55,317 nt of DNA from Candidatus Stygibacter australis. GTDB taxonomy: Bacteria; Cloacimonadota; Cloacimonadia; Cloacimonadales; TCS61. Location: the NCBI GenBank assembly GCA_030765845.1, contig JAVCDJ010000165.1, positions 1 to 55,317 on the forward strand, written 5' to 3'. Of this stretch, positions 50,901 to 55,317 are shown one piece after another (the stretch's first letter is position 1; each line of letters begins with the position of its first letter). The notes beneath the pieces are model-generated. The model worked only from the letters and a program-made list of their open reading frames with translations. It searched no databases and had not been told where the DNA came from. The translations under genes and the position numbers were made by a program.

Positions 50901-53900
50901 CCACCGGGATTCGTCAAGGTACTGTAGGATACTCCATATACGGAATTAGCGCTTAGATCATAAACGGCAAAGTTTACGGTCTCAACACTCTCGCCCTGAA
51001 TATTAAGGCTGCTGATCGTCTCGCGACTATTATCAACAACTACACCTACTCCTCGACATTCGTTTTCTACAAAGGCTCCTACTTCATCACCGAATGAAGC
51101 AGGACTGCCATCTATCGTTACAAGGCAATATGCCACTGTACTATTTGTATAATTCACTACATCCCAGGGACGCGGGAAGATCTCGGTTTCCTGACCTTCA
51201 CTTGAATAAGCATAGATCGGTATTTCTGCTGGTGGATAACCTATATCTCCACCTGGATTAGTTAAGGTATAATAAGTTACTGTACATATTGTACTCTCAC
51301 TTATATCATATACGGCAAAATGTACGGTCTCTACTTCTTCTCCCTGAATATTAAGCGTTACTAAAGCTTCAGATCCTTCTCGACGAACATAACCTACTCC
51401 ACGGCATTCTTCACCTACAAAGGCTCCTACTTCATCATCATCCATAGCTGCAAGTCCATCTATGCGTACTTCACCATAACAGATCGTACTATTACTATAG
51501 ATCTCCGGTAACCATGGACGTGAATAGTAAACTGCACCTTCTCCAATCCAGCACCATTCCCAGCTTACTATCTCACCATCTACATCATAGGATCCTGTCC
51601 CGTCTAATCCTACAGAGGCAAATGTTCCACCTTCCTGGGTTGATTCCTCATAAGGTCCACTGGCATCTGCTACTGGTGCTTCATTATATTCCAGAACGGT
51701 TACAGTTGTTATTTCACTATCTGTGGCTCCATCATCATCCGTTACTGTCAATGTTACTTCATATTCACCAATTGGGAATATCACATCAAGGGTTTCACCA
51801 CTGAAACAGTTGGTAAGCTCCTGAACTACTTCGGTTGCTGCTGCTATAGGTAACAGATCTGGTGGATAACCTATATCATTTCCAGGATTAGTCATTGTTG
51901 TATAAGATACATTTATGACGGCATCTGCACTATAATCATACACTGCAAAGGATACTGTCTCTGCTGACTCACCCTGAATATTAAGACTGCTGATTGATTG
52001 ACCGGAAAGGAGTGAGATATCTCCGACTCCTCGGCATTCACTTCCTACAAATGCTCCTACTTGATCTTCTTCTGTTGCCATCTCGCCATCTATTGTTACA
52101 TTACAATATGCTACTGTACTATTAGTATAATTGACTACATTCCACGGAAGTGGGAAGTCTTCTCTTAAGGTGAAACTGCCTCGACTGCTGCTTGCTGCTA
52201 CTGGTAATAAATTCGGTGGATAACCGATATCATTGCCGGGATTAGTCAAGGTACTGTAGGATACTCCATATACGGAATTTGCGCTTAGGTCATAAACGGC
52301 AAAGTTCACTGTCTCAACGCTCTCGCCCTGAATAGTTACTGTAGAGATTGCATCTGATCCACTTATCACTACATTGCCAACTCCACGACATTCACTATCT
52401 ACAAATACACCTACTTCATCACCGGCTGCTGCTGCTGAACCATTGATAGTTACATCGCAATACGCTACCGTACTGTTGGTGTATGTTACCATATTCCAGG
52501 GACGTGGGAATACATCGGGTCCTGTACCTCCATTACTTAGTGCTGCTATTGGCAACATGTTTGGAGGATAGCCTATGTCTCCACCGGGATTCGTCAAGGT
52601 ACTGTAGGATACTCCATATACGGAATTAGCGCTTAGATCATAAACGGCAAAGTTTACGGTCTCAACACTCTCGCCCTGAATATTAAGGCTGCTGATCGTC
52701 TCGCGACTATTATCAACAACTACACCTACTCCTCGACATTCGTTTTCTACAAAGGCTCCTACTTCATCACCGAATGAAGCAGGACTGCCATCTATCGTTA
52801 CAAGGCAATATGCCACTGTACTATTTGTATAATTCACTACATCCCAGGGACGCGGGAAGATCTCGGTTTCCTGACCTTCACTTGAATAAGCATAGATCGG
52901 TATTTCTGCTGGTGGATAACCTATATCTCCACCTGGATTAGTTAAGGTATAATAAGTTACTGTACATATTGTACTCTCACTTATATCATATACGGCAAAA
53001 TGTACGGTCTCTACTTCTTCTCCCTGAATATTAAGCGTTACTAAAGCTTCAGATCCTTCTCGACGAACATAACCTACTCCACGGCATTCTTCACCTACAA
53101 AGGCTCCTACTTCATCATCATCCATAGCTGCAAGTCCATCTATGCGTACTTCACCATAACAGATCGTACTATTACTATAGATCTCTGGTAACCATGGACG
53201 TGAATAGTAAACTGCACCTTCACCAATCCAACACCATTCCCAGCTTACTATCTCACCATCTACATCATAGGATCCTGTCCCGTCTAATCCTACAGAGGCA
53301 AATGTTCCACCTTCCTCGGCTGATTCTTCATAAGGTCCGCTGGCATCTGCTACCGGGGGATTATTATATTCTGTGACGGTTACGGTTGTTGTTTCACTAT
53401 CTGTAGCTCCACCATCATCCGTTACTGTCAATGTTATTTCATATTCTCCGATCGGGAAATATACACTTAGCATTTCTCCCGTCAAACAGCTTTCTGTTGT
53501 TACTTCAGTTGTTGCTGCAATAGGTAACAGATCCGGAGGATAACCCAGATCTCCGCCTGGAATTGTCTGGGTCGTGTAAGATACATTTAAGACTGCATCT
53601 GCACTATTATCATATACTGCAAAGGATACTGTCTCAGGATTATCTCCCTGAATATTCAAGGTTGTTATTGCCATTGTACCGTCATTAGTTACGGTTCCTA
53701 CTCCACGGCACTCTCCATCTACAAAGGTTCCTACTTCGTCGCCTGTTGCTGCTAATTCTCCGTCTATGGTTACTTCACAATATGCTACTGTGCTATTTGT
53801 ATAGGTTACAAAATTCCAGGGACGTGGGAAGTCTTCTCTTAGTGTGAAACTGCCTCGACTACTGCTTGCTGATATTGGTAATAAATCCGGTGGATAACCT

Positions 53901-55317
53901 ATATCTCCGCCTGGAATTGTCTGGGTCGTGTAAGATACATTTAAGACCGCATCTGCACTATTATCATATACTGCAAATTCTACTGTCTCGGAATTATCTC
54001 CCTGGATATTGAGCGAACAGATCGCCTGACTGCCACTTATAGTTACGGTTCCAATTCCACGGCATTCGCTATTTACAAAAGTTCCTACTTCATCTCCGGC
54101 TTCTGCTGGTGATCCATTGATAGTTACTTCGCAATATGCTATAGTACTGTTGGTGTATGTTACCATATCCCATGGGCGTGGGAATGAAACTGTTCCCGTT
54201 CCGCCACTGCTGGTTGCTGCTATTGGCAACATGTTTGGTGGATAACCTAGATCTCCACCAGGAATTGTCTGGGTGGTATAGGATACTCCATATATCGTCG
54301 ATGCACTTGCATCATATACATTAAATTCTACTGTCTCGGGATTATCTCCCTGGATATTTATCGAACAGATCGCCTGACTGCCGTTTACAGTTACGGTTCC
54401 AACTCCACGGCACTCGCTATCTACAAAGGTTCCTACTTCATCACCGGCTTCTGCTGGTGATCCATTGATAGTTACTTCGCAATAAGCTACTGTACTGTTG
54501 GTGTATGTTACCATATCCCAAGGACGTGGAAAGATCGTTAGCTCTTCTCCACCGCCGCCGCCTGTACTTACGGCATAGATCGGAAGCAGGTCTGGAGGAT
54601 AACCTAGATCATTTCCTGGTGAGGTTTGAGTATTAAATGTTACTGTACATAACTCGCCAGCACTTATATCATATACTGCAAAATTCACGGTCTCTACTTC
54701 TTCTCCCTGAATGTTCAAGGTAGTTATTGCTGTTGTGCCGTCATTCACTACGTAGCCAATACCACGGCATTCTTCTCCTACAAAAGCTCCTACTTCATCA
54801 TCTGTAGCTGCTAATTCACCATCAATGGTTACTTCTCCATAAGCTACGGTGCTATTGGTGTAATATACTACATCCCAGGGTCTCGGGAAGCTTAATCCAC
54901 CTTCTCCGATCCAGCACCATTCCCAGCTTACTATCTCACCATCTACATCATAAGATTCTGTTCCGTCAAGTCCCACAAATGCTCCTGTTCCGCCTTCAAG
55001 AACTGATTCTTCATAAGGTCCGCCGGTATCGGCTACCGGGGGATTATTATATTCTGTGACGGTTACGGTGGTTGTTTCACTATCTGTAGCTCCACCATCA
55101 TCCGTTACTGTTAATGTTATTTCATATTCTCCGATCGGGAAATATACACTTAGCATTTCTCCCGTCAAACAGCTTTCTGTTGTTATTTCGGTTGTTGCTG
55201 CAATAGGTAACAGATCCGGAGGATAACCCAGATCTCCGCCTGGAATTGTCTGGGTCGTGTAAGATACATTTAAGACTGCATCTGCACTATTATCATATAC
55301 TGCAAAGGATACTGTCT
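38999..55317 (-). CDS. Giant surface protein with PKD domains interrupted by PRPW/YTNST modules (partial, N-terminus outside window)
   Basis: The frame is open to the window edge (at least 5,439 residues), so its start lies beyond. Eight PKD domains (GGPYEE ... LDGSGSYDxDGEIVSWEWCW / FPIGEYEVTLTVTDDDGATDSETTTVTV) are each split after WEWCW. The insert is 1-4 modules of about 115 residues (FPRPWNVVNYTNSTVAYCNVTIDG ... GDEVGAFV.xECRGVG ... LNIQGE.xETVxFAVYD ... PGNDIGYPPDLLPIAA). Two free modules follow. Then come five intact PKD domains alternating with five VCBS/cadherin-like domains (GVLANDxDDGYPE), two VNDxP domains, NWNWISFY repeats, a final module and a sorting tail (LNQNYPNPFNLKSG ... 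WDGTDKFGNSVSAGLYFYYL). It is probably an exported adhesin; the ligand is unknown. Confidence 0.92.
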   Translation of the reverse strand, partial: TVSFAVYDNSADAVLNVSYTTQTIPGGDLGYPPDLLPIAATTEITTESCLTGEMLSVYFPIGEYEITLTVTDDGGATDSETTTVTVTEYNNPPVADTGGPYEESVLEGGTGAFVGLDGTESYDVDGEIVSWEWCWIGEGGLSFPRPWDVVYYTNSTVAYGEVTIDGELAATDDEVGAFVGEECRGIGYVVNDGTTAITTLNIQGEEVETVNFAVYDISAGELCTVTFNTQTSPGNDLGYPPDLLPIYAVSTGGGGGEELTIFPRPWDMVTYTNSTVAYCEVTINGSPAEAGDEVGTFVDSECRGVGTVTVNGSQAICSINIQGDNPETVEFNVYDASASTIYGVSYTTQTIPGGDLGYPPNMLPIAATSSGGTGTVSFPRPWDMVTYTNSTIAYCEVTINGSPAEAGDEVGTFVNSECRGIGTVTISGSQAICSLNIQGDNSETVEFAVYDNSADAVLNVSYTTQTIPGGDIGYPPDLLPISASSSRGSFTLREDFPRPWNFVTYTNSTVAYCEVTIDGELAATGDEVGTFVDGECRGVGTVTNDGTMAITTLNIQGDNPETVSFAVYDNSADAVLNVSYTTQTIPGGDLGYPPDLLPIAATTEVTTESCLTGEMLSVYFPIGEYEITLTVTDDGGATDSETTTVTVTEYNNPPVADASGPYEESAEEGGTFASVGLDGTGSYDVDGEIVSWEWCWIGEGAVYYSRPWLPEIYSNSTICYGEVRIDGLAAMDDDEVGAFVGEECRGVGYVRREGSEALVTLNIQGEEVETVHFAVYDISESTICTVTYYTLTNPGGDIGYPPAEIPIYAYSSEGQETEIFPRPWDVVNYTNSTVAYCLVTIDGSPASFGDEVGAFVENECRGVGVVVDNSRETISSLNIQGESVETVNFAVYDLSANSVYGVSYSTLTNPGGDIGYPPNMLPIAALSNGGTGPDVFPRPWNMVTYTNSTVAYCDVTINGSAAAAGDEVGVFVDSECRGVGNVVISGSDAISTVTIQGESVETVNFAVYDLSANSVYGVSYSTLTNPGNDIGYPPNLLPVAASSSRGSFTLREDFPLPWNVVNYTNSTVAYCNVTIDGEMATEEDQVGAFVGSECRGVGDISLLSGQSISSLNIQGESAETVSFAVYDYSADAVINVSYTTMTNPGNDIGYPPDLLPIAAATEVVQELTNCFSGETLDVIFPIGEYEVTLTVTDDDGATDSEITTVTVLEYNEAPVADASGPYEESTQEGGTFASVGLDGTGSYDVDGEIVSWEWCWIGEGAVYYSRPWLPEIYSNSTICYGEVRIDGLAAMDDDEVGAFVGEECRGVGYVRREGSEALVTLNIQGEEVETVHFAVYDISESTICTVTYYTLTNPGGDIGYPPAEIPIYAYSSEGQETEIFPRPWDVVNYTNSTVAYCLVTIDGSPASFGDEVGAFVENECRGVGVVVDNSRETISSLNIQGESVETVNFAVYDLSANSVYGVSYSTLTNPGGDIGYPPNMLPIAALSNGGTGPDVFPRPWNMVTYTNSTVAYCDVTINGSAAAAGDEVGVFVDSECRGVGNVVMSGSDAISTVTIQGESVETVNFAVYDLSANSVYGVSYSTLTNPGNDIGYPPNLLPVAASSSRGIFTLREDFPLPWNVVNYTNSTVAYCNVTIDGELATEEDQVGAFVGSECRGVGDISLLSGQSISSLNIQGESAETVSFAVYDYSADAVINVSYTTMTNPGNDIGYPPDLLPIAAATEVVQELANCFSGETLDVIFPIGEYEVTLTVTDDDGATDSETTTVTVLEYNEAPVADAGGPYEEVADPESELGTVNLDGSGSHDVDGEIVSWEWCWIGEGGLYYSRPWLPEIYSNSTICYGEVRIDGLAAMDDDEVGAFVGEECRGVGFVRREGSEALVTLNIQGEEVETVHFAVYDISESTICNVTYYTSTNPGGDIGYPPAELPIYAYSGIGQEVEIFPRPWNVVNYTNSTVAYCQVTIDGNSASVNDEVGAFVDGECRSIGNIAIYEGMTISTMNIQGESIETVQFAVYDASMDEVYSVAYITLTAPGGNIGYPPDLLPINAISGRSSKFSLSRESFPRPWNVVNYTNSTVAYCNVTIDGELATEEDQVGAFVGSECRGVGDISLLSGQSISSLNIQGELAETVSFAVYDYSADTVLDVSYTTMTNPGNDIGYPPDLLPIAAATEVFQELANCFSGETLDVIFPIGEYEVTLTVTDDDGATDSETTTVIITEFNYEPVADADGPYLEEAEINGLGEIGLDGSGSYDLDGEIVSWEWCWYGQGSEYYPRPWSPEVYSNSTIAYGIVTIDGENAAEYDEVGAFINGECRGLGYVSIINSDGMVTMNIQGEEPEIVHFAVYDVSEDEICMVSFFTITDPGNDIGYPPDLLPLAGYSVGNTPGYQVFPRPWNVVNYTNSTVAYGEVTIDGIPASPGDEVGAFVEDECRAIGNVVDNGGQSIVTMNIQGESVEVVNFAVWDLSVGEVIGVTFATYTNPGGNIGYPPDLLPIAASGSINRTIFPRPWNVVNYTNSTVAYGEVTINGIPASPGDEVGAFVNGECRGNGVVTDVARTSIVSLNIQGEVVEIVNFAVWDSSEDEVLQVIYTTMTDPGHDIGYPPYLLPIAASTEVPNETLNCVYGENVDVFFPTGTYEVTLTVTDDDGATATDQTTVTITDYNYPPVADADGPYEAEAQEGGVAGVQLDGSGSYDLDGSIVSYEWCWAGDGSTIFPRPWNVVNYTNSTIAYSRVTIDGENATIRDEVGAFVQGECRAVGSVFVDNNSSYSTFNIQGEIEETVNFAVYDYSENQVWSVSYYTQTNPGNDIGYPPDFLPINAISTTGSYGYVFPRPWNVMNYTNSTVTYGRVTIDGVSAEIGDEVCAFADDECRGVGFVTLNRTEAIVTFNIQGETIETVNFAVYDQSADAVYGVIYSTQSNPGGDLGYPPNLLPIAATSNRTSLGNSRSRNFPRPWEPVYYTNSTVAYGRVTIDGQNATLDDEVGAFINGECRGVGNIAMVEGTSIATLNIQGETIETVNFAVYDASEDAILTVNYSTQTNPGNDIGLPPDLLPIAAVTEINYNCVYGENPLVYYPVGNYFVTLTVTDDRGATDTDLTTVTVTEYNNPPIAVAGGPYEEIASTETGVATVNFDGSGSYDIDGEIVSYEWCWGGTPGSSGNIPRPWDIVFYTNSTVAYGEVTIDGEPASPGDEVGAFVSNECRGIGVVVDNSRNSIITMNIQGETVETVHFAVWDQSSDQVYNVSYSTQTSPGNDIGLPPDLLPIAVITNSRFSKTSLVRTAFPRPWNIVNYTNTTVAYGEVTIDGEPASPGDEVGAFVSNECRGIGFVTDNSRNSIVSLNIQGESVELVHFAVYDVSEAEVISVYYTTMTNPGYDIGYPPNLLPIAAYTESTEETCIYGEFPSYDFLPGDYEVTLTVTDNDGDTATDVTTVSVIAENLSPVADAGEDYFEQAQDGYAEVTLDGSGSYDTDGTIVSYYWNWDGGGVVVFPRPWEPVVYTNSTIAYGIVTIDGEPAGMGDQVAAFVGNECRGVADITLDNSRKRNSKTRRDLTSLVTLNIQGEEVEQVQFAVWDSSTDQVYSVSNTYMTDPGGDIGYPPNELQINASSFNGARISAIGEFVSVVFPIGIYNVQLTVTDNYGATDSDEAIVTVGAQAEPSQIFPKPWDIVTYTNSTIAYGIVTIDEEPAAIGDEVGAFVGNQCRAVASVYHIDDGRNREISAHVTMNIQGETIEQVRFAVWDASVDEVLSVAFSTYTNPGYDIGYPPDELPIAATRYARPDLPDYPWYINPNIWDDYTTAVCTVYIDDYPAASGDMVGVFDLNGIPRGEGEVINNGTQGLTTFEILGDYSEIIYFSVWDESADFMCFVQEYTYSAPGDTLYLTINAYTNMLPVAVPGGPYIAQADLSGMADVALDGSESYDFDGEIVSYQWLLNDNIISETAVFTYTFDVGIHNMTLVVTDDDDGIGSADFTVEIISMTNEPPVAIGDNYSIAEDTQLLVISENGVLANDIDTVPGGWPDSLTAVLTDSVIHGSLEFNSDGSFSYIPVMNFNGQDRFRYIAFDGLDYSEEALVLINITAVNDAPVADADGPYPGQADLSGFAEVTLDASASYDLDGEIISYLWSWNDTLSITGVNATASFPVGPTTVYLTVTDNNGATDRDSSYVGISDYINITPVAVADSFYTLEDQNLVVTSSTGIMVNDTDDGYPGRLVAILADSTTHGTLVYEIDGWDGAFTYIPDSNYYGTDMFRYYLFDGQTFSNVVQVTIYVESVNDLPVAEAGGPYQTQADNTGYATITLDASESDDIDGSIVLYQWTWDDNNVATGMILEAVFPLGTTTVTLTVTDDSGDSDTDSTYVGVAQYDNQIPVALPDNYNIDEDTILIADTAQGVLANDTDDGYPEILTAILADSTIYGSISLNSDGSFTYIPMSNYYGSDSFTYVAYDGQVISTSTLVTISINSINDEPVADAGGPYNAQADETDSAVITLDASGSFDAENSIVSYLWTWSGGSANGEIVSASFPVNTTIVTLTITDSEGAIDTDTALVGIAAYNNQIPVTEMDQYETDEDVVLTVLSAQGVLANDSDDGYPEILTAILDEGTTYGSISLNSDGSFEYTSQLNYFGSDQFTYVAFDGQVYSDITYAYITINSVNDNPVADAGDPYNGIADTTDTAVITLDGSGSYDLDGEIVSWLWSWETGIASRDRNRESMEGEIVSATFPTGTTNVTLIVTDDQGGTDTDDTIVSVSSYDNQTPVAYPENYSVLEDEILVVGAINGVLVNDSDDNYPELLTAVLAPNGDVQHGNLDLQASGAFIYTPDAGFVGYDFFDYMAYDGEVNSPAVTVTIEVINVNDPPEIVLPDFFTFNEDSQLIEDFASYISDVDSPELELTAEGNININISIDQLVVTFSVPENWYGNEVIYFTVDDMQTRLIATDSVNVIVNSVNDDPVLVQEIPDYYLIEDFDPFDVDLSDYFQDVDNELTYIVDYETFQISAMINQEWLTISSILNWYGTTEVVVTAEDGMYRSAVSDTFMVFVAMGGNQVLDLIENWNWISFYIHPEDTSLSGVFGPLDDNVNVVKYQTQSAQYIPEYNDWMGDLEYVTDGQGYLVQMNQEFQDFTVIGSVIPVATPIEMTEDWNWIAYYPQTPDSLNSALATILDNVETVKDQQHSADYYPEWNIWLGDLDVMQAGVGYKVKLASPDTLTYPEIFTRQKHRDDSQDSNNSTDNTLNRRWEIMPGTENNMIVMAQMTTPSGNILPLNDISCAVFDLDGNCRSNGYWQYVPQLDCGFWYFTVVGNLENEPLHFAYYDAEGNEYISDYELIFDSDSKLGDPYNLLTVEFLITEGNEDLDVPSSYSLNQNYPNPFNLKSGERDFNTCIRYGLPVSGDVKLSLYNIRGQKVCDIVNEVQEAGFHTIEWDGTDKFGNSVSAGLYFYYLKSGETSLHRKLIILK
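50040..53390. repeat. 1,680-bp in-frame tandem duplication inside the giant gene
   Basis: Two consecutive units of 1,680 bp (560 codons) each encode one interrupted PKD domain with four inserted modules. The segment 50685-51505 is identical to 52365-53185 over about 821 bp as read, whereas the rest of the unit carries scattered differences. The next unit upstream of these in the gene (about 53390-55060) has a 1,683-bp period and is more divergent. The array continues past the window edge. Confidence 0.85.

Noticed and set aside
55166-55168. A TTG at 55168 as start of the giant gene.
   Set aside because: The frame continues unbroken to the window edge and encodes the end of a typical module (FAVYDNSADAVLNVSY) upstream of that codon, so the true start is outside.
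43680-55317. A CRISPR array, because of the regular repeats.
   Set aside because: Repeats are over 300 bp, coding, and without short unique spacers.

Overview
The window looks like a chromosome segment of a Gram-negative, probably anaerobic bacterium. It has an LptE-type lipoprotein, several lipobox proteins, an outer-membrane OmpA-family barrel, a clostridial-type ferredoxin, selenium-handling genes and giant tandem-repeat surface proteins ending in a YPNPF...WDGTD...G.YFY type sorting tail (type IX secretion / FlgD-Ig style). This combination resembles Candidatus Cloacimonadota and related FCB-group lineages. That assignment is inference from gene content, not from a marker gene.

Region 1 (1-2.7 kb, minus strand): a partial RsuA/RluB pseudouridine synthase, an LptE-like lipoprotein, a DUF4416 protein, an arylamine N-acetyltransferase-like protein and a zinc-ribbon protein. 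Region 2 (2.7-6.4 kb) is accessory. It has three consecutive small lipoprotein genes of AT-rich composition, a decayed remnant of a GH66-like gene, an Fe-S-type flavoprotein gene, and a very short four-helix-bundle-suffix gene between inverted repeats. Region 3 (6.4-8.4 kb, minus) is an overlapping selenium/sulfur operon: cysteine desulfurase-like protein, DUF3343 and YedF. Region 4 (8.7-13.7 kb) holds upp, a 2[4Fe-4S] ferredoxin not found by a length-limited ORF scan, an M42 peptidase, a RelA/SpoT homologue and, directly upstream of it in the same operon, an AhpD-like gene. That gene is interrupted by one in-frame TGA exactly at the second position of its CxxC motif, followed at the right distance by a perfect stem-loop. 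I read it as a selenoprotein. Region 5 (13.8-21.1 kb, plus) holds a PH-like-domain protein, pgi, comEC and a TetM/EF-G-like GTPase.

Region 6 (21.7 kb to the window end, minus, about 33 kb) is one head-to-tail block of surface genes. In transcription order these are a giant gene whose start lies beyond the window (at least 5,439 residues visible), a 2,353-residue cadherin-like repeat protein, a 2,575-residue cadherin-like repeat protein containing a cohesin-like domain, and a PorV-like barrel protein carrying three OmpA peptidoglycan-binding domains. The first giant has a very unusual architecture. Its PKD domains are each split open by tandem PRPW/YTNST modules, and the number of inserted modules falls along the protein as 4-4-4-3-3-3-2-1 and then zero.

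Several degenerate dispersed repeats recur between genes: a three-copy hairpin family, a two-copy 52-nt hairpin and a MITE-like element. No rRNA, tRNA, CRISPR array or transposase gene was seen.
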